A model generated the notes under the pieces. That model worked only from the letters and a program-made list of their open reading frames with translations. It was not told the DNA's origin and searched no databases. Positions 1 to 6,761 of a DNA stretch of 7,178 bases are shown piece after piece. The translations under genes were made by a program, and so were the position numbers. Origin of the DNA: Bacteroidales bacterium (GTDB taxonomy: Bacteria > Bacteroidota > Bacteroidia > Bacteroidales > Tenuifilaceae); contig DQHR01000187.1 of the NCBI GenBank assembly GCA_003531155.1, positions 10,674 to 17,851 of the forward strand, given 5' to 3'. Every line of letters begins with the position of its first letter. Position 1 is the first letter of the stretch.

Positions 1-1561
1 TAGCTTCAACAATGTTGAAGATTTGTTCGGGATTTACATTGCCACAAAGAGTACACTCACTCTCATTCCAGTTTGCTTGCTGTACACGAGATTTAAAGTA
101 AATGATTGATTCAATAGGATCTCCATCGTAAATAAGATAACCACCTGTATCAAGAATCAATAACTTATCGAACATCTTAAAAATATCCGAAGAGGGTTGG
201 TGGATAACTACAAAAACAAGCTTACCCTTTAGTGTTAGCTCTTTTAGTAAGTCGAGTATATTTTCAGAGTCCCTTGAACTTAGGCCCGAAGTTGGCTCGT
301 CGAGAAAAAGAATTGCTGGCTCACGGATTAGCTCTAAAGCAATGTTAAGCCTTTTGCGTTGACCCCCGCTTATCTTTTTATTTAACGGTGAACCAACCTT
401 CATATCCTTTATCTCATGAAGACCAAGGCTTAGAAGCATTTTATTAACTACATCTGTTATCTGTGGTTCTGTGTAGTTGTCGAAACAAAGTTTGGCGTTA
501 TAGTAAAGGTTCTGGAAAACCGTCAACTCCTCAATCAGTAGATCATCCTGAGAAACAAAACCTATTAGCCCTTCTACTTGCTCCTTTTGATGATGAATAT
601 CGATATCGTTTATAAGGACATTTCCGTCCGAAGGAATTTCTGTGCCATTTAGAACATTTAATAGAGTTGACTTTCCTGCTCCCGATGCTCCCATAATTCC
701 AACCAGTTGTCCCGATTCCTGAGTGAAAGTGATATCGTGGAGACCTATTTTACCTCCTTTAAATTTAAACTCAACGCTTTTGACCTCAAATAGAATTTTT
801 TCTTTAATTCGGTCAATAGCAAACCTACTTACAATATTGCTATAGTAGATAGGCTTGATTTTATTGTTACGGATTGATGAGCCGTTATTTAGAACATACG
901 TTTTATCCTTTTGCAGCAAATGTCCGTTAAGGTAGAGTTCGTGGTCACCTAAATAACGAAGGAAAAGAATGTTTGCCGATTGTATATTTATAATTTTCAG
1001 CTCACCTTGGAATGATTCAGAGTAGATATGACGAATCCCCTTAATGAAGTATTCCCGATCGTTATTAATAACAAGAATATTATCGTCAAGGATTATTTTA
1101 TCGAAAGGGGAGAGTACATAATCGCAAATCTGATTGTATTCATCTTCGGGAATGTGGAACGATTCCGAAACGGTTGAAATAAAAGCCATTTCTTGTTCGG
1201 TTACTTCACCATCCGAAGATTTTACGAACTCTAGAAGACGGAAAAGAACAACAATTTTTTGCTGTTGAGTTAACTCTTCGTTAATTTGAGTGCAAATCTT
1301 TAATACACGAACAGAACTTGATGATGTACGCTTTTTTGTTTTACTCTTCTCGCTTTGCTTCTCTTGATGAAGATTATAGTAGTAATCAAAAACTTTAAGA
1401 TATTCCCTAACAAGTTCTTGATTTAGCTGATTTTTAAGAAAACTCTCTACAACTGAACGTCGATCGCCTTTCCCACCTCCCTCAACATCAACTTCTTCAT
1501 CCTCGGGGTGAGCTATAATTGCAAAAAGTTGCATTAGCGCTTTAAGAATCGACTCACTCAT
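1..1561 (-). CDS. ABCG-like ABC exporter ATPase with TerB-like N-terminus, partial (C-terminus outside window)
   Basis: This is the ATP-hydrolysing part of an ABC-2/ABCG (White)-type exporter acting at the inner membrane; the substrate is unknown. It starts at ATG 1559-1561 (MSESILKALMQLF) and stays open to the left edge: 520 codons, no stop. Residues about 85-150 are helical and TerB-like, with SSDGEVTEQEM around D117. Residues about 157-247 are beta-rich, with LYLNGHLL and NNGSSIR, and may be FHA-like (weak inference). The nucleotide-binding domain spans about 258-490: Walker A GASGAGKST at 291-299, Q-loop Q338, signature SGGQRKR from S398, Walker B LFLDEP at 418-423 with catalytic E422, and H-loop H454 in VIHQPSSD. 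SGGQRKR, EPTSGL and IHQPSS are ABCG hallmarks. The D-loop reads SGLS instead of SGLD. A CxxC (C503, C506) follows in CTLCGNVNPEQIF. Relatives I recall exceed 1000 residues and continue into an ABC-2 membrane domain, so that part probably lies beyond base 1. It is the last visible gene of a three-gene minus-strand operon. Confidence 0.93.
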   Translation of the reverse strand, partial: MSESILKALMQLFAIIAHPEDEEVDVEGGGKGDRRSVVESFLKNQLNQELVREYLKVFDYYYNLHQEKQSEKSKTKKRTSSSSVRVLKICTQINEELTQQQKIVVLFRLLEFVKSSDGEVTEQEMAFISTVSESFHIPEDEYNQICDYVLSPFDKIILDDNILVINNDREYFIKGIRHIYSESFQGELKIINIQSANILFLRYLGDHELYLNGHLLQKDKTYVLNNGSSIRNNKIKPIYYSNIVSRFAIDRIKEKILFEVKSVEFKFKGGKIGLHDITFTQESGQLVGIMGASGAGKSTLLNVLNGTEIPSDGNVLINDIDIHHQKEQVEGLIGFVSQDDLLIEELTVFQNLYYNAKLCFDNYTEPQITDVVNKMLLSLGLHEIKDMKVGSPLNKKISGGQRKRLNIALELIREPAILFLDEPTSGLSSRDSENILDLLKELTLKGKLVFVVIHQPSSDIFKMFDKLLILDTGGYLIYDGDPIESIIYFKSRVQQANWNESECTLCGNVNPEQIFNIVEA

Positions 1562-1600
1562 GCATCAAATGGTTTGTAGTTTACAATAATAGTTTGGGCA

Positions 1601-2026
1601 TTATGGCTTGTAACCTATAAGAAGCATTACATATCCAGGTGTAAATTTGGTGTTTTTAACATCAACTTGAATTATACAGGTAATTGATGATGCGAATTTA
1701 AAGTCCCAATATTGAGAGTAATTGTAGCTAGCATTGGTAAATAGAAGGTTTTTTTCGGTGTCAAATACTGTAAATACCAAATCACCCTTCTTTAGATTTG
1801 TGCAAGCAACAATTCTGTATGTGTTATCGCCGTAAAAGGTAGTTCTGAATTCAACTTTTTGATCGGGTTTTAACGAAGCAAAATACTCTTGCCCATCCGA
1901 AATGTATTCGGGCGAAAAATACAACGAACAAATATTTTGAAGCTGATCAACCTGCGATTTTGCAGATTTCGCAGTGAAAGAAAGTGTAGTAACAAGGACT
2001 ATATAAAAAAAAACTTTTGTTTTCAT
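1601..2026 (-). CDS. Small exported protein of unknown function, beta-rich (PPC-like pattern)
   Basis: A 141-residue protein with a type I signal peptide: K2/K4, hydrophobic core about 5-18, and a plausible cleavage after A22-K23-S24, leaving Q25 as N-terminus. The mature part (about 117 residues) alternates hydrophobic and polar residues as a beta-sandwich would: GQEYFASL, VEFRTTFYGDNTYRIVAC, GDLVFTVFDTEKNLLFTN, YWDFKF, CIIQVDV and GYVMLLIGYK. This order resembles bacterial pre-peptidase C-terminal (PPC) or similar jelly-roll modules, but that is inference from pattern only. Cysteines are C33, C75 and C117; C75 and C117 sit in predicted strands and could form a disulfide in the periplasm. 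The stop is TAA at 1601-1603. The start ATG (2024-2026) has no Shine-Dalgarno, as is usual in Bacteroidota. It sits 20 bp after the lipoprotein gene and 39 bp before the ABC ATPase gene, so co-transcription is likely. I recall similar small proteins in Bacteroidota without a known function. Confidence 0.85.
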   Translation of the reverse strand: MKTKVFFYIVLVTTLSFTAKSAKSQVDQLQNICSLYFSPEYISDGQEYFASLKPDQKVEFRTTFYGDNTYRIVACTNLKKGDLVFTVFDTEKNLLFTNASYNYSQYWDFKFASSITCIIQVDVKNTKFTPGYVMLLIGYKP

Positions 2027-2046
2027 AGGTTCAATGGTTCAACCGA

Positions 2047-2961
2047 TTAACCAATTATTTGATTACGAATTGCCTCTATCTTTTTACTTATTGTTTGGAT
2101 ATGATATTCCGACATAACAACCCGCGATTCGCTGTTTATATAAATAATCTTATTACTTGCATCAATCTTGGGTTCTTTATATGAATACGAGTATATTATG
2201 CCATCAAACTCATAAGCCAAATCGATAAGACCATCGATTAAGGTTGAGAATTCCTGCGATTTGTAGTAGTAAGGGGTTAATATCTCGATTAGATTATCCA
2301 ACGGGTGCTTTTGCTCTCCGATACGGTTTATTATTTCTCGTTCACCGGTAACCTTACAAATTCGTGTAAGAATGTATAAGCTTTCAACCCAGCCACCAGC
2401 AAGAATTAATGAGCCTATGTTCTTACGATCATTTGCTCTTAGGTAAGAGTCGGTATTTCTATATGTTTTGGAAAGAATAACAAGTATAGAATCCTTATTA
2501 TTTATGTTTTTTTCAACCGATGAAAAAAACGATTCATCGAAAGAAGCTGATATTCCAAGTTGATCGCTTAAATTTTTAATTACGCTCAGATAACTAATTG
2601 ATTCAGGTGTTCGATCGTAAATATTAAGATAGCTAAGATCTGTGCCGTAAATGCCCAAGTTTAATGCCTTTTTAAAGGCCGTTGTGTAATTTTGGTAATT
2701 ATCGATTGAACTTACTATACTCTCATCGAAAGAGATATTCTTCTTTTTTATTAATGCTGATGCTTGGTAAGGTGAAGGTAAAGGAAAGAGAGAGTTTTCA
2801 AATTTGACTAGCATAGAGAGAGTGTCGGGGACAAAACTCTCTTTAGATTCGGTTAATTGCTCTTTATTACTTCTACCACCACAACTGTTTAGTATTGTAA
2901 CTGCAATGAAAAATGCACTGATAATTGTTGGAAATCTTTTGAATGCTATATTTGATGACAT
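2047..2961 (-). CDS. Lipoprotein of unknown function, first gene of the ABC operon
   Basis: A 304-residue protein with a lipoprotein signal peptide: K8/R9, hydrophobic stretch about 12-24, and lipobox L24-N25-S26-C27, so C27 would be lipidated. The residues after the cysteine (GGRSNKEQ) are not the strongly acidic run seen in typical Bacteroidota surface-export signals, so periplasm-facing anchoring is at least as likely as surface display. The mature part looks mostly alpha-helical. Motifs that look conserved are FPLPSPYQ (59-66), NLGIYGTDLSY (101-111) and LAGGWVESLYI (187-197). I recognise these as belonging to an uncharacterised Bacteroidota lipoprotein type but cannot assign a named family or reaction; no catalytic motif is evident. 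The start ATG (2959-2961) is chosen because it puts the signal peptide in register. The gene heads a minus-strand operon, 20 bp ahead of the small exported protein, which suggests an envelope partner of the ABC exporter. Confidence 0.88.
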   Translation of the reverse strand: MSSNIAFKRFPTIISAFFIAVTILNSCGGRSNKEQLTESKESFVPDTLSMLVKFENSLFPLPSPYQASALIKKKNISFDESIVSSIDNYQNYTTAFKKALNLGIYGTDLSYLNIYDRTPESISYLSVIKNLSDQLGISASFDESFFSSVEKNINNKDSILVILSKTYRNTDSYLRANDRKNIGSLILAGGWVESLYILTRICKVTGEREIINRIGEQKHPLDNLIEILTPYYYKSQEFSTLIDGLIDLAYEFDGIIYSYSYKEPKIDASNKIIYINSESRVVMSEYHIQTISKKIEAIRNQIIG

Positions 2962-3126
2962 CTACTTTTTCATTTACATTTGGTTGATGCAAGTAATGAA
3001 AAAAACATGAAAATTCAAAGTATTTGAAGGTTATCGTTGTTTTGAGCTTCTTTTTTATTTTGATTTATCCGTATCGATTAATGAATAAGTTTTTATTTAG
3101 CAAAAAACCTTTTTGATTAGCCAGAG

Positions 3127-3141
3127 TCTAATTCGATTAGA
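3127..3141. promoter_or_regulatory. Palindrome next to the peptidase promoter, possible operator
   Basis: TCTAAT-TCG-ATTAGA is a perfect inverted repeat with 6-bp arms and a 3-bp centre. It abuts the -7 element starting at 3142, so it fills most of the promoter spacer. A bound dimeric regulator would either block or replace -33 contacts. The symmetry is directly visible; a regulatory role is inference, and AT-rich DNA yields such palindromes by chance. Confidence 0.35.
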
Positions 3142-3149
3142 TATATTTG
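3142..3149 (+). promoter_or_regulatory. Bacteroidota -7 promoter element for the S9 peptidase gene
   Basis: TATATTTG is an exact match to the Bacteroidota -7 consensus TAnnTTTG. The nearest upstream TTTG (3112-3115) is 26 bp away, several bases farther than the usual -33 spacing, so the upstream element is weak or replaced. Transcription would begin around 3153-3157, giving a leader of about 40 nt before the ATG at 3197. That placement also argues against the in-frame TTG at 3164 as the start. Confidence 0.55.
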
Positions 3150-3196
3150 AATGTTCATAAAATTTGTTATTTTACTGTTTTACTAAAATATTGATT

Positions 3197-5341
3197 ATGA
3201 GAAAAATATCTTTACTATCTATTTTCATTTTCCTTTCGATTGTATGTGTTAACGCTCAGAAAAAGGAGTTAACGCTAAAGCAGGCAGTTTTAGGACAAAG
3301 ATCGGAGTTTGGTGCACAAACACTTCGTAATCTTTCGTGGATTCCCGAAATGCCATCTTATACGTATGTTAAGGATAATGCTTTAGTACAAAACGATTGT
3401 AAAACGCAAAAACAATCTACAATATTAACTTTAGATGATTTAAATTCAATTGTAGTCTCGAAAGGTTTAACAGCACTTAAGAACTTTCCGGGTATTGTTT
3501 GGGTTTCGAAAAGTACAATTCGTTTTTCGGTTGATTCAAATGTTGTCATTTTTGATATTAAGCAAAAGACCATATTATCTGTAGTTGCATATGATAAAGA
3601 TGGCGAGAATCGTGAAATTAGTCCCGATAATCAGAAAGTTGCTTATACTATCGCTAATAATTTATTAATAGCTAATAAAGATGGTAAGGTGATGCAAGTA
3701 ACCAACGATTCTAACCCCGGAATAGTAAATGGAAAATCGGTGCATCGTAATGAGTTTGGTATTAATGGGGGTATTTTTTGGTCGCCAAAATCGAATTATT
3801 TAGCATTCTATAGAATGGATGAAACGATGGTTACTGATTATCCATTGGTAGATATTACTACAAGAATTGCAACCGTAAGCAACACTAAATACCCTATGGC
3901 AGGTATGAAGAGCCATGAGGTTACGCTTGGAGTATATAATCTTCAAAATGGACAAACAACATTCCTAAAAACCGGGGAACCTAAGGAACAATTTTTAACC
4001 AGCATTGCATGGAGCCCCGATGAGAAATCGATATTTATAGGTGTATTGAATAGGGAGCAAAATCATCTTAAAATGAATCAATACAATGCTCAAACTGGCG
4101 ATTTTGTTAAGACTTTGTTTGAGGAGAAAAGCGATAAATATGTAGAACCTCAAGAGCCAATCGAATTTCTTAACACCAATCCTAGTCAGTTTATTTGGTT
4201 GAGCAAGCGCGATGGATGGAATCATGTATATCTTTATAATATCGATGGAACTTTGGTTAAGCAGTTAACTAAAGGAAATTGGGATATAACTAGAGTTATT
4301 GGTTTTGATAAACAGGATAAAAAGTTCTACTACCTATCAACCCAACAAAGTCCAATAGAGAAGCACCTTTATTGTTTAGATGTAAAAAAAGGAACGGAGT
4401 TAAAACTTACTTCAATAGGTGGAACACATTATCCAATTGTTTCAAAAGATCAGGATTATTTTATTGATGTTTTTTCGAGCACTGAAATACCCAACCAAAT
4501 TGATTTGTACACCCTAAAAGGTAAACTGGTTAATAATATTTTAAAGGCTGAGAATCCCTATAAGGATTACAATATGTCGAATCTTGAAATGGTTAAGCTT
4601 AAAACTCATGATGGGAAATATGATTTATACGCCCGAATAATTAAACCAGCTGATTTCGATCCTGCTAAAAAGTATCCAGTTGTAGTTTATGTTTACGGTG
4701 GACCTCATTCACAACTTGTAACCAACGATTGGTTGGGTGGAGCAAGACTTTGGGAGTACTATATGGCAAATAAGGGCTATATCATGTTTACGCTTGATAA
4801 TAGGGGAACATCAAACCGCGGATTTGATTTTGAAAATGTAATACATCGAAATTTAAGCGTTAATGAGATTGACGACCAAATGGTGGGAGTGGAGTACTTA
4901 AAATCACTTTCATTTGTAGATGTTAATAGAATTGGGGTTCATGGTTGGAGTTATGGTGGTTTTATGACCGTTTCGATGATGCTAAAAAAAGCGGATGTAT
5001 TTAAAGTAGGTGTTGCAGGTGGCCCAGTTATCGATTGGAAGTATTATGAAATTATGTATGGCGAACGTTATATGGATATGCCCGATGAAAACCCTGAGGG
5101 TTACAAGAATGCTGATCTTAAAAACTTTGTATCAAACCTTAAAGGTCGTTTACTAATCATCCATGATGATATGGACAATACAGTTGTTCCTCAGAATAGT
5201 CTGACTTTTCTTCACGAATGTATAAAGAATAATGTTCAGGTTGATTTTTTCTTGTATCCACAGCACGAGCATAATGTTGCGGGCAAGGATAGAATTCATT
5301 TGATTGATAAGATAATTCGATATTTCGATGAACACTTGTAA
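3197..5341 (+). CDS. Secreted S9B serine peptidase, prolyl tripeptidyl peptidase / DPP IV family
   Basis: A 714-residue exported serine peptidase that should release short N-terminal peptides after proline, supporting periplasmic or surface peptide use. The start is ATG 3197, giving MRKISLLSIFIFLS and a type I signal peptide ending V18-N19-A20, cut before Q21. An open frame reaches back to TTG 3164, but that would add 11 residues ahead of a good signal peptide. Residues about 30-470 form the beta-propeller (DPPIV N-terminal region), with HRNEFG (E186) and FYRMDETMVTDYP. The alpha/beta-hydrolase domain follows from about 475: oxyanion Tyr Y500 in VYGGPHSQ, nucleophile S585 in GWSYGGF, D660 in DDMDNTV and H692 in QHEHNV. 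Spacings Ser+75 and Ser+107 equal those I recall for P. gingivalis PtpA (S603, D678, H710), and E618 falls where its amino-terminus-binding E636 would. A single propeller Glu rather than the Glu-Glu of DPP IV favours tripeptidyl over dipeptidyl release. Monocistronic: own promoter and terminator. Confidence 0.93.
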   Translation: MRKISLLSIFIFLSIVCVNAQKKELTLKQAVLGQRSEFGAQTLRNLSWIPEMPSYTYVKDNALVQNDCKTQKQSTILTLDDLNSIVVSKGLTALKNFPGIVWVSKSTIRFSVDSNVVIFDIKQKTILSVVAYDKDGENREISPDNQKVAYTIANNLLIANKDGKVMQVTNDSNPGIVNGKSVHRNEFGINGGIFWSPKSNYLAFYRMDETMVTDYPLVDITTRIATVSNTKYPMAGMKSHEVTLGVYNLQNGQTTFLKTGEPKEQFLTSIAWSPDEKSIFIGVLNREQNHLKMNQYNAQTGDFVKTLFEEKSDKYVEPQEPIEFLNTNPSQFIWLSKRDGWNHVYLYNIDGTLVKQLTKGNWDITRVIGFDKQDKKFYYLSTQQSPIEKHLYCLDVKKGTELKLTSIGGTHYPIVSKDQDYFIDVFSSTEIPNQIDLYTLKGKLVNNILKAENPYKDYNMSNLEMVKLKTHDGKYDLYARIIKPADFDPAKKYPVVVYVYGGPHSQLVTNDWLGGARLWEYYMANKGYIMFTLDNRGTSNRGFDFENVIHRNLSVNEIDDQMVGVEYLKSLSFVDVNRIGVHGWSYGGFMTVSMMLKKADVFKVGVAGGPVIDWKYYEIMYGERYMDMPDENPEGYKNADLKNFVSNLKGRLLIIHDDMDNTVVPQNSLTFLHECIKNNVQVDFFLYPQHEHNVAGKDRIHLIDKIIRYFDEHL

Positions 5342-5381
5342 AATGAAAAAAGGCAGGATTTTTTTCCTGCCTTTTTTCATT
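5342..5381 (+). terminator. Strong intrinsic terminator, possibly bidirectional
   Basis: A perfect 17-bp inverted repeat (5342-5358 with 5365-5381) encloses a 6-T loop. The core is GGCAGGA/TCCTGCC, flanked by a six-A run on the left arm and a six-T run on the right arm. It begins at the base after the peptidase stop codon (TAA 5339-5341). The T run following the GC-rich core suits Rho-independent termination of the peptidase transcript; the symmetric A run would let it work in the other direction too, although no gene points at it from the right. Confidence 0.93.
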
Positions 5382-5407
5382 GTTGATTCTACAATGTTAT
5401 ACATTTG
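5380..5407 (+). promoter_or_regulatory. Promoter of the MATE transporter gene
   Basis: TACATTTG at 5400-5407 matches the Bacteroidota -7 consensus TAnnTTTG exactly. A TTG at 5380-5382 lies 17 bp upstream, near the short end of the usual -33 spacing. Transcription would start near 5411-5415, leaving a leader of only about 15-20 nt before the start codon at 5430. Because it directly follows the terminator, it makes the transporter gene an independent unit. No transcription start has been seen; this is a sequence match. Confidence 0.6.
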
Positions 5408-5429
5408 CCGATCATTTCAATAATTAATT

Positions 5430-6761
5430 TTGAAAACAACCATTTCGTACCGAAAGGTCTGGGATATAGCATTCCCAATTATGATTGGTAGCGTTGCACA
5501 GAATGTGATTAACGTTACCGATACTGCTTTTTTGGGACGCTTGGGTGATATTGCACTTGGAGGTGGTGCTATTGGCGGCTTATTCTATCTTGCTATAATT
5601 ATGCTTGGTTGGGGTGTTGGAGTAGGTGCTCAAATTATGGTTGCCCGCCGATTTGGTGAAGGGGAGAATAAGCAAATTGGTGCAATAATCGAACATACCC
5701 AGTACTTTCTTCTTTTATTAGCAATCCTTCTAATTATTGTCTTCCAACTATTTGGACGTACAATTCTCAATAAGGTTGTTGAGTCGCAGAATGTGTTTAA
5801 TGCCAGCTATGAATTTCTTAGGTATCGTATTTGGGGATTATTTTTTGCGTTCACTTACTTCTCGTATCGAGCCTTTTATGTGGGTATAGGTAAAACTAAG
5901 GTTATTACTTATACTACTCTAACAATGGTAATTGTAAATGTATTCTTTGGCTATTCATTGATTTTTGGCCATTTTGGTTTCCCAAAGATGGGTGTTAGCG
6001 GAGCAGGGCTTGCATCGGTTATTGCTGAGTTTTCAGGTGCAGCCGCATTTGTAGTTTATACATTTTTCAATGAAAAAGTAAAAGATTTTCATGTATTTAA
6101 ATTCGTTAAGTATGATGCTAAGCTTATGCTCCGTTTGATGAAAGTTTCATTACCATTAATGCTACAGAATTTTTTCTCGTTCTCCATTTGGTTTGTGTTT
6201 TTCCTGATTATTGAGAAGATGGGAGAGTTGGAACTTGCCGTATCAAACATTATTAGGAGCATTTATGTGGTTTTGCTTATACCTATTATGGGATTTGCTA
6301 CTGCTGCAAATACGCTGGTTAGTTTTGTAATTGGGCAAGGGAGATCAACGGAGGTACTTTCCTTAACTTGGCGAATTGCATTGGTTGCTGCTGGTTTTTC
6401 AGCAGTTCTTTCAGTTCTTTGTAGCCTTTTTCCTTCGGCAATAATTCAAGTTTATACGAATGAATTACAGGTAATTGAGATGGCTCTGCCAATAATGCAC
6501 ATAATTACTATTGCCTCAGTGATGCTTGCTATTGCATTCGTTTTGTTTAATGGAGTATCAGGAACGGGTAAAACAAATATTTCGTTAATACTCGAGATTG
6601 GAATTTTGGTTGTTTATATTTTAGCAACGTTTGTATTTGCAATTCCACTAAAACAAACATTAACAGTAGTTTGGACTGTCGAAATATTATATGGTGTACT
6701 ACTATCAATTATCTCATTTATTTACTTGCGATCAAATCATTGGGTAGGAAAGGTGATTTAA
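5430..6761 (+). CDS. MATE family efflux transporter
   Basis: A 443-residue inner-membrane cation-coupled antiporter of the multidrug and toxin extrusion family, normal in length, with 12 predicted membrane helices in two halves (about 10-220 and 230-440). The N-terminal half opens with WDIAFPIMIGSVAQNVINVTDTAFLGRLG; D31 in VTDTAFLG corresponds to the TM1 aspartate used for cation/proton coupling in NorM-type proteins (by recalled alignment). The repeated pattern returns at LMKVSLPLMLQNFFSFS in the second half. The substrate cannot be read; family members export cationic drugs or metabolites. The start is TTG 5430: the frame is closed by TAA at 5421-5423, there is no upstream ATG, and the next ATG (5481, residue 18) would cut off half of TM1. 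No Shine-Dalgarno is seen. GVSGTGKT (375-382) resembles a P-loop but sits in the usual MATE TM10-11 motif region. The VOC gene begins 93 bp downstream with no terminator between, so read-through is possible. Confidence 0.93.
   Translation: MKTTISYRKVWDIAFPIMIGSVAQNVINVTDTAFLGRLGDIALGGGAIGGLFYLAIIMLGWGVGVGAQIMVARRFGEGENKQIGAIIEHTQYFLLLLAILLIIVFQLFGRTILNKVVESQNVFNASYEFLRYRIWGLFFAFTYFSYRAFYVGIGKTKVITYTTLTMVIVNVFFGYSLIFGHFGFPKMGVSGAGLASVIAEFSGAAAFVVYTFFNEKVKDFHVFKFVKYDAKLMLRLMKVSLPLMLQNFFSFSIWFVFFLIIEKMGELELAVSNIIRSIYVVLLIPIMGFATAANTLVSFVIGQGRSTEVLSLTWRIALVAAGFSAVLSVLCSLFPSAIIQVYTNELQVIEMALPIMHIITIASVMLAIAFVLFNGVSGTGKTNISLILEIGILVVYILATFVFAIPLKQTLTVVWTVEILYGVLLSIISFIYLRSNHWVGKVI

Larger units (their letters stand above)
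2962..3196. other. Divergent intergenic region
   Basis: This AT-rich 235-bp spacer separates the minus-strand lipoprotein operon from the plus-strand peptidase gene and must hold promoters for both. The peptidase side has a clear -7 element and a palindrome, listed separately. For the lipoprotein operon I find no exact TAnnTTTG on the minus strand; the nearest is ATACTTTG (plus 3023 down to 3016), which has one base too few between TA and TTTG. GATTA occurs three times on the plus strand (3076-3080, 3115-3119, 3135-3139). Short open frames here look like shadows and I do not call a gene. Confidence 0.7.

Noticed and set aside
2804..3010. Plus-strand open frame of 68 codons across the lipoprotein gene start
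   Set aside because: It lies mostly antisense to the lipoprotein signal peptide region, has no family features, and mirrors codons of the real gene.
3016..3023. Possible minus-strand -7 element (ATACTTTG) for the lipoprotein operon
   Set aside because: It has one base too few between TA and TTTG, and no TTG lies at a suitable distance upstream on that strand.
3164..3196. Earlier TTG start for the S9 peptidase, adding 11 residues
   Set aside because: The added residues precede an already complete signal peptide, and the start would be within about 10 nt of the predicted transcription start.
5153..5404. Minus-strand open frame of 83 codons across the peptidase end and the terminator
   Set aside because: It runs through the terminator hairpin and antisense to the catalytic Asp/His region, so it is a shadow.
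6552..6575. Walker A-like GVSGTGKT in the MATE transporter
   Set aside because: It lies between predicted membrane helices in a typical 12-helix MATE protein with no Walker B or other ATPase motifs; MATE proteins often carry a G-rich motif here.
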